From positions 1 through 64,000 of the forward strand of contig NZ_JABBYO010000010.1 in NCBI RefSeq assembly GCF_012958305.1: a stretch of 64,000 bases of DNA. Direction: 5' to 3'. Within the stretch, counting starts at the first letter, position 1. The number at the start of each line of letters is the position of its first letter. The notes under the pieces are model-generated. The model did not search any database. It was given only the letters and a program-made list of their open reading frames with translations, and was not told the DNA's origin. Of this stretch, positions 42,334 through 51,196 are shown in pieces. The position numbers and the translations under genes were made by a program. This stretch comes from Tautonia rosea (GTDB lineage: Bacteria > Planctomycetota > Planctomycetia > Isosphaerales > Isosphaeraceae).

Positions 42334-43560
42334 TCAGGACGCAAAGCGTTCGAGGTCTTCTCCTTTGGGAATCACGGTGATGCCCCCCTCGGTCACGGTG
42401 AAGCCCCGAGCGCGGTCCAGCTCCGGATCCTCTCCGATCGAGAAACCGGCCGGCACCCGCACATGCTTGTCGAGGATCGCCCGGCGGACCCGCGCGTGTC
42501 GGCAGACCTCCACCCCCTCGAACAGGATCGCATCTTCGACCAGCGCGAAGCTGTTGAGGCGCACATTCGGCGACAGCAGGCTGCGGTGCGCCCGGCCTCC
42601 CGAGAGAATCGAGCCGTTGCAGACGATCGAATCGTAGGCCGCCCCGACCCGGTGGTCGACCGCGTGCACGAACTTCGGCGGGGGCAACGACGGCTGAAAC
42701 GTGTGGATCGGCCAGGAGGGGTCGTACAGGTTCAGGCTGGGGTCGACCTGGATCAGGTCCATGTTCGCCTGGTAGTAGGCGTCGAGCGTCCCCACGTCTT
42801 TCCAGTAGGCTGCGGCCTTGCGGTTCTCGTCTCGAAACGAGTAGGCGATGACCGAGTGCGAGTCGAGAATCCGAGGGATGATGTTGTGCCCGAAGTCGTG
42901 CCGGCTCTCCGAGTGCTTGGCGTCCTCGAACAGGAGCTCGAACATCGTCCGGGTCTTGAACACATAAATCCCCATCGAGGCCAGGGCGATCTCCGGCTCA
43001 CCGGGCATCGACTCGGGGTCATCGGGTTTCTCGGCGAAGCCGATGACCCGGTTCTGCTCATCCACGTGCATTACGCCGAAGTCCCGCGCTTCGAGGCGGG
43101 GGACTGGCAGGCAGGCGATCGTCAGGTCGGCGTCGCGGCGGCGATGCTCGGCGATCATGGACGCATAGTTCATCTTGTAAATATGATCGCCGGCCAGGAT
43201 CAAGGTGTCCTGAGTGTGCTCCCGTTCGATCCGGAAAATGTTCTGGTAGATGGCGTCGGCCGTCCCGGCGTACCAGCTCTCGGCAATTCGCTGCTCCGGA
43301 GGCAAGACCTCCACGAACTCTCCCAGGTTCGGTGCCAGGAACTTCCACGACTTGTCGATATGCCGGTTCAGGCTGAACGCCTTGTACTGCGGCAGGACGA
43401 GGATCTTCCGAATCCCCGAGTTGATGCAGTTCGACATCGTGAAGTCGATGATCCGATACACCCCGCCGAACGGAACGGCAGGCTTGGCCCGGTCTCGGGT
43501 CAAGGGATCGAGTCGCGTGCCCTTGCCGCCGGCGAGCACGATGGCGATGACATCCTTCAT
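42334..43560 (-). CDS. glgC: Glucose-1-phosphate adenylyltransferase
   Basis: A 408-residue protein, normal length. The nucleotidyl-transferase motif VLAGGKGTRLDPLTRDRAKPAVPFGG is followed by YRIIDFTMSNCINSG, ADAIYQNIF, ILAGDHIYKMNY, GEKP-type GFAEKPDD, MGIYVFKT, and a C-terminal left-handed beta-helix domain (YWKDVGTLDAYYQANMDL, DSIVCNGSILSGGRAHRSLLSPNVRLN). It makes ADP-glucose for glycogen synthesis. The Met at 43560 begins the family N-terminus. Other glycogen genes are not in the window. Allosteric regulation is typical of the family. Confidence 0.96.
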   Translation of the reverse strand: MKDVIAIVLAGGKGTRLDPLTRDRAKPAVPFGGVYRIIDFTMSNCINSGIRKILVLPQYKAFSLNRHIDKSWKFLAPNLGEFVEVLPPEQRIAESWYAGTADAIYQNIFRIEREHTQDTLILAGDHIYKMNYASMIAEHRRRDADLTIACLPVPRLEARDFGVMHVDEQNRVIGFAEKPDDPESMPGEPEIALASMGIYVFKTRTMFELLFEDAKHSESRHDFGHNIIPRILDSHSVIAYSFRDENRKAAAYWKDVGTLDAYYQANMDLIQVDPSLNLYDPSWPIHTFQPSLPPPKFVHAVDHRVGAAYDSIVCNGSILSGGRAHRSLLSPNVRLNSFALVEDAILFEGVEVCRHARVRRAILDKHVRVPAGFSIGEDPELDRARGFTVTEGGITVIPKGEDLERFAS

Positions 43561-43859
43561 GATTGCACAACCGAGCCGATTGCCGGGGAGACCGGGGCTT
43601 GACGCCGCAGCCCTGCGAGCGTCATCCAACCATTCTCATTCTGCGCGAGGAACCTTCCGGAACCAAGCACCTCGCCCCATCAAGCCCGAACGATTGCAAC
43701 GCCCTCTTGCCCCCGGAAACCTTCGCAACACGACGTTCAAAGAATCTCGCAACCGGCATAGGCAGACAAACCGATTCCGAATAGAGTACTGCGTCTTTCA
43801 GGACAATCGGACCAATCCGCGATCTCGACACGACCCTTGCGACGGGAGCGCGACGGATC
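43561..43859. other. Divergent promoter region of glgC and esterase gene
   Basis: 300 bp with no gene. The centre is relatively A/T-rich (about 43740-43800), a likely promoter zone. Confidence 0.35.
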
Positions 43860-44891
43860 ATGACCGCGCCACCGCCGATTCCGCCCGATCGAGCCCGATG
43901 GCTCGGCGTTATTGTGCTCGCCGTGCTGGCGCTCGCCGCCCGCCGGACCGAAAGCCCCGAAGCCTTTGCGAACTCGACCTTTCCCCGCGTCGACGACGCC
44001 CGCGAAGGGCTTCATCAGGGAACGATCGAAGTCGACGGCCATTTGTGGCCCTTTGCCCTTCACGTCCCGACCGACTACGAAGACGATCCCCAACGCCAGT
44101 GGCCCCTGGTGCTGGCCCTTCATGGCGCCTCCGGGTCGGGAGCCTCGTTCCTCGACGAGGCCGGATGGGACGAGCTGGCCGATCGGGAAGGGGTGATCAT
44201 CGCCGCCCCCTCGGCCCTTCCCATGCGACCGAACGTGAGCCCCGGACGCGCCTTCAACCCAAGGCTCTGGAACACCGGACAGCATCCCCCCGATCGCCCT
44301 CGGAGCCAGATCGACGACCTGGCCTTCTTCGACGCCCTGCTCGTTGAGGTCACGCGCCGATGGCGGATCGACCCCGATCGCATCTATGCCGCCGGGCATT
44401 CCAACGGCGGGGCCATGGCGCTTCGGCTCGCGGCCGAGCGGTCCGAGGTCTTCGCCGCCGTCGCCTCGGTGGCCGGCCTCCGCTACGTCGAACCTCCCGA
44501 AGACGCCCGAGGGGTCTCCATGCTCACCATCTTCGGCGGCGCCGACCCCATCTTGCCGACCGAAGGAGGGCTGTCCATCCTCCCCTGGGAAGTGCGACGC
44601 ACCCCCGAGATCCTTCCCGAGCTGAAACGCTACGCCGCGCAAATCGGGTGCCCCGACGTGCCGACGGTCATCGAACACGATGGCCCGTTACACTCCTTCT
44701 TCTACCCTCCCAGCCCCGAGGGCCAAACGCTCGGGTTCATCGTGCTCGACCGCCACGGCCACGCCTGGCCGGGAGGGCACGCTCAACTGGCTGAGCCCCT
44801 GCTCATCGGCCCCCGGAACGACCTGATCGACGCCACGGCCGTCATCTGGAAATTCTTCGCCCACCGCAGACGTCGATCGAGCGAAGACTGA
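43860..44891 (+). CDS. Exported alpha/beta hydrolase (LpqC/PHB depolymerase-like)
   Basis: A 343-residue protein. The N-terminus (RWLGVIVLAVLALAA) is a signal anchor or signal peptide. The esterase core has LVLALHGASGSGASFL, ADREGVIIAAPS, RIYAAGHSNGGAMALRLA (nucleophile Ser), and the GGADPILPTEGG and GHAWPGGH segments supplying Asp and His of the triad. This matches polyhydroxybutyrate depolymerase/feruloyl esterase-like LpqC proteins. Likely acts outside the cytoplasm; substrate unknown. ATG 43860 is the first in-frame start. A copy of the palindromic repeat follows. Confidence 0.9.
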   Translation: MTAPPPIPPDRARWLGVIVLAVLALAARRTESPEAFANSTFPRVDDAREGLHQGTIEVDGHLWPFALHVPTDYEDDPQRQWPLVLALHGASGSGASFLDEAGWDELADREGVIIAAPSALPMRPNVSPGRAFNPRLWNTGQHPPDRPRSQIDDLAFFDALLVEVTRRWRIDPDRIYAAGHSNGGAMALRLAAERSEVFAAVASVAGLRYVEPPEDARGVSMLTIFGGADPILPTEGGLSILPWEVRRTPEILPELKRYAAQIGCPDVPTVIEHDGPLHSFFYPPSPEGQTLGFIVLDRHGHAWPGGHAQLAEPLLIGPRNDLIDATAVIWKFFAHRRRRSSED

Positions 44892-45317
44892 GCACAGCCC
44901 CGTCCCCCCCTTTTGAAGCCTTCGCCAGGCAGCGCCAGAGGTTGGCACGGGTTCTGTCCCTGGAACCCGTGGAGCCGGACGTTGAGGCGTGGGGTTCGTG
45001 AAGGCATTTTTCGCCAACGCCCCACGGGTTCCGCGGACGGAACGAGTGCCACGCGTTCAGCTTCCGGGACGCATACCGACCTCTTCAACGGACTGCTCTG
45101 GCAACCCGAACCCCCGTTGCCCATCATCGCAATTGGGTTCGCGATCATTGCGAGAAGATTTTCCGGGCTGGTTCCCGGAACCCCTGACCGTGTGATACCT
45201 TCGGTAATACCCGAGAAACCGGCCCGGCCGATCGATCAACCGACCAACTGATCGACCTCACCAGGGCCGGACCGAGCCTGGCCTGCGTTGAGCGCTCATC
45301 CCTGGAGTGACTGCCCG
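44892..45317. other. Intergenic region with palindromic repeat copy C
   Basis: Apart from the repeat, 45095-45317 is A/T-mixed with no gene. A CTGGAG ribosome site lies just before the alkaline phosphatase start. Confidence 0.4.
44943..45094 (+). repeat. Dispersed palindromic intergenic repeat, copy C
   Basis: Palindrome CACGGGTTC..GGAACCCGTG at 44946-44971, a second imperfect one (CACGGGTTCCGCGGACGGAACGAGTG) at 45023-45048, and the conserved tail CTTCCGGGACGCATACCGACC ... CTTCAACGG near 45061-45090. It starts about 52 bp past the esterase gene stop. Same order of elements as copies A, D and E. Confidence 0.75.
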
Positions 45318-47051
45318 ATGATCCCCGCCCTGTCTCGATCCCTCCTGCCCCTGGCCTTGCTTTCGCTTGGTCTCTCGGCCGCAATGGCCGCCGCGGCCCT
45401 CGGGCCGGTCCCACAGAACGACGACGACCCGCTGAAGGCAATCCAGACGGAAGCCATCGCCTCGAAGGGCGAGCCCCGCGATCGCCCTTACCACTTCGGG
45501 TCCCAAGGCCCGGGCAAGGAATTTTCGAACCACACGAGTCACACGAACCGCCTTGTCCCGGTCTTCACCCTCGGCAAGACGGTCGACCTCAACAGCATCA
45601 CCGGCGAGAACAGCTCGTACCGCAACGCCGAGCGCCTGCAAGAACTCTACGGCCAGCTTCCCGAGCACACCCTCGACCCCTCGGCCGAGTACGGCGACCA
45701 GGCCGATCTCTACCGCCTGCAAAAAGAGGCCGTTGAGCGCGGGGCCAAACAGCTCTTCGTCGTCCTCTTCGACGGGCTCGACTGGGAAACCCTGACTGCC
45801 TCGGCCATCGTCAAGTCGGGCGATCCGAACGCCGGGTCCGCCCTGCTCGCCGGAGAACTCGGTCCGGCCTACCAGGCCGACGGTTCGCTCGCCGTCGGTT
45901 CCGTCGTCACCAGCCCGACCCACAGCGGAGCCAACCTCGACGTCGACCGCCAGACCATCTCCTTCCCCGATGACGTCCTTCGAGGTGGCTACGACCCCCG
46001 ATTCGCCGGCCGGGGGCCATTGCAGGCCCCCCAGCTCGACGCTCCCGGATACCTCCGCGGCCAGTCGGCCACCCCGAGCGAGCTGGCCCAGATCCACGAC
46101 CACGGCGGCGTCCCTCACGCCTACACCGACAGCTCCTGCAGCGCCGCCGAGATCGCCGCCGGGGTCAAGAGCTACAACAACAGCGTCAACGTCGCCCCCG
46201 ACGGCTCCTTCATGACCCCCCTCTTCCACGACCTCCAGCGCGACGGCTGGAAGGTCGGCACCGTGACCAACGTGCCGATCAGCCACGCCTCTCCCGCCGC
46301 CTTCTACGCCCGCAACGTCGACCGGGACGACTACCAGGACCTGACCCGCGACATGCTCGGCCTGCCCAACATCGCCACCGAGCGCGGCGCGCCCGAGGTC
46401 CCCGGCCTCAACGTGGTCATCGGCACCGGATTCGGCCAGACGGGCAACCTTCAGGCTCTTCAGCGCCGCCAGGGATCAAACGCCGTGGCCGGCAACGTCT
46501 ACCTCACCGATGACGACCTGGCCGCCATCGACGCCGAGCGCGGCGGCCCTTACGTCGTCGCCCAGCGCACCGAAGGCGCCAACGGCAACGACGTGCTCAG
46601 CGCCGCCGCCGACCGCGCCGCGTCCGAGGGGCTCCGCCTCTTCGGTTTCTTCGGCACCGAGTACGGCCACCTGCCCTATCAGACCTCCAACGGCGGCTAC
46701 GACCCCTCTCCCGGCATCTCCGGCGAGGCCGAGCAATACAGCCCGGCTGACATCGCCGAGAACCCGACCCTCACCGAGATGACCCAGGCCGCCCTCACCG
46801 TCCTTGGCCAGAACCCCGACCAGCCCTTCGCCCTCTTCGTCGAGGCCGGAGATGTCGACTGGGCCTTGCACGACAACAACCTCGACAACGCCGTCGGCGC
46901 AGTCTTCTCGGGCGAGGAGGCCATCCGGGCCATCATCGACTGGGTCGAGCAGCACAGCTCCTGGGACGACGCCGCGATGATCATCACCGCCGACCACGGC
47001 CACTACCTCGTCATCAACGACCCCGAAGCCCTGGCCGGCTCGGCCCGCTGA
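45318..47051 (+). CDS. Secreted alkaline phosphatase
   Basis: A 577-residue protein with signal peptide (LSRSLLPLALLSLGLSAAMAAAALG). Alkaline phosphatase active-site blocks: VVLFDGLDWET for a metal-binding Asp, AYTDSSCSAAEIAAGVKSYNN with the nucleophile Ser, FVEAGDVDWALHDNNLDNA, and MIITADHGHYL at the C-terminus. Substitutions around the nucleophile (DSSCS instead of the common DSAxS) are unusual but keep the Ser. It hydrolyses phosphomonoesters outside the cytoplasm. The start at 45318 gives the signal peptide. The window also has phoU, but not nearby. Confidence 0.9.
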   Translation: MIPALSRSLLPLALLSLGLSAAMAAAALGPVPQNDDDPLKAIQTEAIASKGEPRDRPYHFGSQGPGKEFSNHTSHTNRLVPVFTLGKTVDLNSITGENSSYRNAERLQELYGQLPEHTLDPSAEYGDQADLYRLQKEAVERGAKQLFVVLFDGLDWETLTASAIVKSGDPNAGSALLAGELGPAYQADGSLAVGSVVTSPTHSGANLDVDRQTISFPDDVLRGGYDPRFAGRGPLQAPQLDAPGYLRGQSATPSELAQIHDHGGVPHAYTDSSCSAAEIAAGVKSYNNSVNVAPDGSFMTPLFHDLQRDGWKVGTVTNVPISHASPAAFYARNVDRDDYQDLTRDMLGLPNIATERGAPEVPGLNVVIGTGFGQTGNLQALQRRQGSNAVAGNVYLTDDDLAAIDAERGGPYVVAQRTEGANGNDVLSAAADRAASEGLRLFGFFGTEYGHLPYQTSNGGYDPSPGISGEAEQYSPADIAENPTLTEMTQAALTVLGQNPDQPFALFVEAGDVDWALHDNNLDNAVGAVFSGEEAIRAIIDWVEQHSSWDDAAMIITADHGHYLVINDPEALAGSAR

Positions 47052-47162
47052 ACCAGCCCGTTGCAAGGTGTTGGCATGCTTCGGTCAAGGGGTGCGGCGT
47101 GGGGTCGGTGGGAACCTCCTTCCCGAGCCCGCCCCTTGCTGAGCAGGATGGCACCGGGTAGG

Positions 47163-47280
47163 GTGGCACGGGTTCCGTCCTCGGAACCCGTGGGGCGTTG
47201 ACCCCGCTCACGGGTTCCGCGGACGAAACCCGCAGCACACATTCCCCTTCCGGACCGCATGCCGATCGCTTCAACGGGCT
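47163..47280 (+). repeat. Dispersed palindromic intergenic repeat, copy D
   Basis: CACGGGTTCCG-TCCT-CGGAACCCGTG at 47167-47192 is a perfect 11-bp stem. The tail CTTCCGGACCGCATGCCGATCGCTTCAACGGGCT (47248-47280) is the best-preserved example of the conserved 3' part. It starts about 112 bp past the alkaline phosphatase stop and reaches to just before the next start codon. Confidence 0.85.
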
Positions 47281-47306
47281 GGTTCGCTGAGCCAAGACCA
47301 ATCGCA

Positions 47307-47762
47307 ATGCCCACCGGCCTCGATCGCGGCAACCCGTTCGAACCTCCCTCGGCCCCCTTGCGCGGCGGGGGAAGGCCTGAACCCCCTGCGACGCGCCCGT
47401 CTCCGGGCCTCGTCCTGATGATCGCCGCGTCAAGTGTCCCGGTCGTGGTGATGCTCTCGCACTTGGGCCTCTGGCTGCTGGCCGGGTGGGAACTGGGGCA
47501 CCCCCCTCGGCCGTCGCTCGACGACCCGAAAGACATCACCATCTTGAGGTTTGTGTACCTCCCAGTCGTTCTGCTCGGGGGACTCATCCCACCGGCCATC
47601 ATCGTCTGCGCCGTTGTCTGGGTTTTGTTGCTCTGGAACGCGCTGCGAAGGAGGAGCATCGGTCGATGGTTCCCGGTCGTGCTCCTGCCGCTCGTCTGGA
47701 TCGGATTCGTCGCCTGGGTCCGGTACGACCCGGGCCAGATCCTCGTCTGGATTGCCGACTGA
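47307..47762 (+). CDS. Small membrane protein, hypothetical
   Basis: A 151-residue protein with three hydrophobic segments (about 35-60, 80-108 and 120-140) after a Pro-rich N-terminus. No family recognised. The start at 47307 lies 27 bp past the repeat copy; the ribosome site is weak, so a later start or a spurious frame cannot be excluded. Confidence 0.6.
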   Translation: MPTGLDRGNPFEPPSAPLRGGGRPEPPATRPSPGLVLMIAASSVPVVVMLSHLGLWLLAGWELGHPPRPSLDDPKDITILRFVYLPVVLLGGLIPPAIIVCAVVWVLLLWNALRRRSIGRWFPVVLLPLVWIGFVAWVRYDPGQILVWIAD

Positions 47763-47909
47763 TCATCCCGCGTTGCGGGAGAGCCTCACGCGATCGTTCG
47801 GGAAGGGCTCCGGAGCGTTGCGGAGCCCCCATCGCTGCGATACCGTAAGGGCCTGTGTCAATCGACGCGTCTTCATTTCGTTGAACCGATCATCGACCGG
47901 AGGCCCCTC

Positions 47910-48368
47910 ATGTCGACCCCGACCGACTCTCCTGAATCAACTCCCACTCCCACCACCCCTCCCGTCGCTCCCGTACCGGAGGCATCGGCCAGCCCGACAA
48001 AAACCAAGGCCAAGGTTTCGCCGGCACGCAACGCCATCTCGATGGTGTTGCTCATCGTCCTCCTGATCGTCGGCGGGCTGGAGCTGAACGCCCTGTTCCA
48101 GTTCAACAGCGCGGTCGATCGCCTCGACAAGGCGCTCGAATCGAACGAGGACGACCTGTTGCCCCTGACCCAGGTCGAGGAAATTCTCGGCAAGAAACCC
48201 GACGGCCCCTTGCAGGACGACCAGCCTGGCATGCAGTCGACGACTTACACCTGGCGAGGAGCAATCCGCTCGCATGTCCTCGTCGGATTCTACTCCTACG
48301 GCGATGCCCCCGGCATGGTCAAGTACGAGATCGGCTCGGCCGTGGCGACCGATCCCGGCGGCGATTGA
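47910..48368 (+). CDS. Single-pass membrane protein, hypothetical
   Basis: A 152-residue protein; GGAGG precedes ATG 47910. A Pro/Thr-rich cytoplasmic N-terminus (TDSPESTPTPTTPPVAPVPEA) is followed by one transmembrane segment (AISMVLLIVLLIVGGLELNALF, about 43-64), a helix (FNSAVDRLDKALESNEDDLLPLTQVEEILGKKPDG) and a beta-rich end. No family recognised. Next feature is repeat copy E. Confidence 0.75.
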   Translation: MSTPTDSPESTPTPTTPPVAPVPEASASPTKTKAKVSPARNAISMVLLIVLLIVGGLELNALFQFNSAVDRLDKALESNEDDLLPLTQVEEILGKKPDGPLQDDQPGMQSTTYTWRGAIRSHVLVGFYSYGDAPGMVKYEIGSAVATDPGGD

Positions 48369-48762
48369 TCCCCGTTTTGCTCCTTGGTCAGACGGCTGAG
48401 TTCCTCGTCTCCGCTCCCCGGTCTTCGTGGGAAGGTCCGCACTCCCCGTTCGAGGAAGCTCTGAACGCGTTCCGGAAGGGAAACGGGTGGCATGGGTTCC
48501 GTCCTCGGAACCCGTGCGTCGTTGGCGGGAAAGACCCTCCCGAGCCGGCCCTGCTCACCGGGCAGGGTGGCACGGGTTCCGTCCTCGGAACCCGTGGGTT
48601 GGAGGTGGGCCCCCCCTCTCTTGAGCCCGCTGATCCAGGACCCCGCTTACGGGTTCCGAAGATGACGGAACCCGTGAATGATGATCGCTTGGCCGTTGCA
48701 GGGCGAGGGCGACCGCTTCAACGGACCTTTCGGGTGCGACCCCGGCCGCCCATCAGAACAGA
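48369..48762. other. Intergenic region between convergent genes, filled by repeat copy E
   Basis: Almost all of this gap is the repeat array described separately; nothing else is recognised. Confidence 0.45.
48461..48730 (+). repeat. Dispersed palindromic intergenic repeat, copy E (compound)
   Basis: Three core palindromes at 48491-48516, 48571-48596 and 48649-48675, the first two nearly identical (CATGGGTTCCG/CACGGGTTCCG ... CGGAACCCGTG). A tail ending CGACCGCTTCAACGGAC lies near 48709-48725. It lies between the convergent stops at 48368 and 48763, so it could end both transcripts. Confidence 0.8.
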
Positions 48763-49374
48763 TCACTGCGTCAGCTCGACTTCGGGCGGCAGTGGCGGAG
48801 CGATCGAGCGAGGAGCGGCGGGGGGAACCTCGTCGGGAGTGACCGAGGCATGCGACTCGCGGTACGGCGCGGCCGGCCTGGGCCGGGGGCGGGACCGTCG
48901 CTGTTCGAACTGCTCAGGGTTCTCGGGCTTGAGCAGGCGAGGGGGATCGGTCGTCAGCAACTGGTCGAGCGCGACGTATTCCTTGACCAGCGTGTCGATC
49001 CTCGGGTCGCGCCAGGCGCCGAGCGTCACAAGCGAGGCGGCGACCAGCAGACCGGCGGCCAGCCCTCCGGCCAGGGGAAGCGCCCAGGCCCGATGCGGTT
49101 CGAACCCCCAGGCCGTGCGGGCTCGGGGGCGTCGGGCCTGGCGTAGCCGCCGTGACAGGTCGGGCCAGAGCGACGGAGCATCCGGGGCGATCGGGTCGTC
49201 GATCGCCCCGGCCGACAGCACCCGCTGGCTGGCGCGCAGCGCTTCCAGACGATGCCGACACTCGGGGCATCGGACAAGGTGGCGGTCAACCACCCAGCGG
49301 TCCAGGCCGAGGCTGTCGCCTCCGGCCAGGAGCGGGAGGCGGGCCCGGACCCATGCACAGGTTTTAATCGGCAT
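48763..49374 (-). CDS. Membrane-anchored zinc-finger anti-sigma factor
   Basis: A 203-residue protein. The N-terminus MPIKTCAWVRARLPLLAGGDSL ... DRHLVRCPECRHRLEALRA carries the HxxxCxxC anti-sigma zinc motif. A single hydrophobic segment (about 98-115, WALPLAGGLAAGLLVAASLV) is followed by a Pro-rich periplasmic tail (ending PPLPPEVELTQ). It overlaps the preceding ECF sigma gene by 11 bp, so it is the cognate anti-sigma factor. Confidence 0.9.
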   Translation of the reverse strand: MPIKTCAWVRARLPLLAGGDSLGLDRWVVDRHLVRCPECRHRLEALRASQRVLSAGAIDDPIAPDAPSLWPDLSRRLRQARRPRARTAWGFEPHRAWALPLAGGLAAGLLVAASLVTLGAWRDPRIDTLVKEYVALDQLLTTDPPRLLKPENPEQFEQRRSRPRPRPAAPYRESHASVTPDEVPPAAPRSIAPPLPPEVELTQ

Positions 49375-50122
49375 GAGGGGCCTCGGGGGAAAGAGCGTTC
49401 ATCGGGTCGGTCCCTCCTTGGTCCTGCTGCGCCATCCGGCGTTCCCAGAGCCGGCGGAACTGATCGCGGGCCTTGGCCAGTCGCCATCGGACGGTGGCCT
49501 CGCGTCGGCCAACGATCGCGGCAACCTCGGCCGACGAAAATCCTTCCAGGTCTCGCAAGACAAGAATCGTCCGGTCCTTGACCGGAAGCTGTTCTAACAC
49601 GAATCGAACTTCCTGCGCCAGCTCTTCTCGGGGTCGGGGGTCGGGGTCGAACACGTCGAGGCTCGACGCGTTCCGCGGGTCGTCCTCCTCGCGGCGGCGG
49701 TCGACCGGCAGTGAGGTCATCGGCGGGCCTGATCGCCTGCGAAGCTGATCGACGCCCAGATTCACGGCCACTCGGAACAGCCACGGACCAAATCGCCGAC
49801 TCGTATCGAAGCGATCGAGCCGATGATAGACACGCCAGAGCGTTTCTTGCGCGAGGTCTCGGGCCAGTTCGTGGTCGTGAACCAATCGGGTCAAGACGCG
49901 AAGCAGCTTACGTTCGTAGCGTCGGACCAAGGTGGCAAACGCCTCCTCATCCCCGTCCCGGGCCCGTTCCACCAGCCGGGCGTCGCCCGCCTCCTCGGCC
50001 AGGCCGGGACGGGACGCCACCAGGCCGGACTCGGCGTCCGAAGGGTCGGATGCCGGGGCCTCGGAGCGAATTCCGAAGGATTGCGGAGCCATTTCCATCG
50101 TCGGATCAGGTTCAGGTCGCAT
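49364..50122 (-). CDS. ECF-family RNA polymerase sigma factor
   Basis: A 252-residue protein. An unusually long N-terminal extension (about 45 residues, acidic and Pro/Ser-rich) precedes region 2 (ARLVERARDGDEEAFATLVRRYERKLLRVLTRLVHDHELARDLAQETLWRVYHRLDRFDTSRRFGPWLFRVAVNLGVDQLRRR). Region 4 is QLPVKDRTILVLRDLEGFSSAEVAAIVGRREATVRWRLAKARDQFRRLW. The start is uncertain: 50122 or 50098. It is divergent, only 30 bp away from the acetyltransferase gene start, so the promoters must overlap. Confidence 0.92.
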   Translation of the reverse strand: MRPEPDPTMEMAPQSFGIRSEAPASDPSDAESGLVASRPGLAEEAGDARLVERARDGDEEAFATLVRRYERKLLRVLTRLVHDHELARDLAQETLWRVYHRLDRFDTSRRFGPWLFRVAVNLGVDQLRRRSGPPMTSLPVDRRREEDDPRNASSLDVFDPDPRPREELAQEVRFVLEQLPVKDRTILVLRDLEGFSSAEVAAIVGRREATVRWRLAKARDQFRRLWERRMAQQDQGGTDPMNALSPEAPHAD

Positions 50123-50152
50123 AAACTAAGTATACGGAGGGAGGGCCCGCCC

Positions 50153-51196
50153 ATGTTGGAGGATTCGACACCTTCCTTTTCCGATTCGACCTCGAAACCC
50201 CGTCTCGAGCCCCCGGCCACCGCTCGGGAGTTGGGCATCGGTCTCTGTCCGCCCGACGATCGGGCCGAAGCCCTGGCGGTCCTCTATCACCGGCTCTCGG
50301 CCTCGACTCGGGCCAACATGATCGTCGAGTTGCTCCGTCAGGAAGCCCGCGGCCAGCTCGACCTCTCCGGGCTCTGGATCGCCTCGCGCAAGCGTCGGAT
50401 CGTCGGAGCCATGCTCACCCAAACTCTTGCCGGGCGCGCCATTGCCATCTGGCCCCCAGTCATCGCCCGATCCTGGGGAGCCGCCTCCCTCGCCTCGTCA
50501 ATGGTCCGCGAGGCCCTGCGCGTTTCCGAGGCCCAGGGGATCCGACTGGCCCAGGCCCTCGTCGAGGACAATGCGCCGAAACAGACCGCCCTCGACCTCG
50601 CGCGCGGCGGCCTCGCCTACGTCACCGACCTGCTCTACCTCGGACGACCAACCCACGACGTCCTTCCCATTCCTCCCGGTGTGCCGCCCTTGGAATGGCG
50701 AGGATATACTCCCGATCGGCATGACAGGTTCGCCCGCATGCTCGAACGGTCGTACCAGGGCAGCCTCGATATGCCCGAGCTGGCCGGCCTGCGCAGCTTG
50801 GACGATGTCCTGCAAGGGCATCTGGCCCGGGGATCGTTCGATCCCGATCGCTGGCGGCTGGGGTGGCTTGAGGGCCAGACAGAGCCGGTCGCGGTCTTGC
50901 TCCTGCTCGCCGGATCGGAGTCAACCTGGGAGGTGTCCTACCTCGGCCTTGCTCCCGAGGCCCGCGGTCGAGGGCTCGGGCGTCGCGTGCTGGCCCATGC
51001 CCTGGAACTGACCCGGCCCCATGCGCATCGCCTGGAGCTGGCCGTCGATGTGCGCAACCTTCCGGCCGATCGGCTTTACCAGCGGTGCGGATTCCACGCC
51101 TTTGTGCGCCGGAGGGTCCACCTGGCAGTCCTGGGCAGACGCGGACCCGAGGGAGCGGGATCGCCCCCCCTTCAAGACGGATCCGTCATCGGCTGA
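50153..51196 (+). CDS. Two-domain GNAT acetyltransferase-like protein
   Basis: A 347-residue protein. CGGAGGGAGGG ends 7 bases before the ATG at 50153, which fixes the start. The C-terminal half (about 200-330) is a complete GNAT domain: acetyl-CoA motif LGLAPEARGRGLGRRVLAHALEL and RNLPADRLYQRCGFHAFVRRRVHL. The N-terminal half (about 30-190) is a degenerate GNAT-like domain (GIRLAQALVEDNAPKQTALDLARGGL, YVTDLLYLGR). Possibly a modification enzyme with one active domain; substrate unknown. Its 3' end overlaps phoU by 25 bp on the opposite strand. Confidence 0.88.
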   Translation: MLEDSTPSFSDSTSKPRLEPPATARELGIGLCPPDDRAEALAVLYHRLSASTRANMIVELLRQEARGQLDLSGLWIASRKRRIVGAMLTQTLAGRAIAIWPPVIARSWGAASLASSMVREALRVSEAQGIRLAQALVEDNAPKQTALDLARGGLAYVTDLLYLGRPTHDVLPIPPGVPPLEWRGYTPDRHDRFARMLERSYQGSLDMPELAGLRSLDDVLQGHLARGSFDPDRWRLGWLEGQTEPVAVLLLLAGSESTWEVSYLGLAPEARGRGLGRRVLAHALELTRPHAHRLELAVDVRNLPADRLYQRCGFHAFVRRRVHLAVLGRRGPEGAGSPPLQDGSVIG

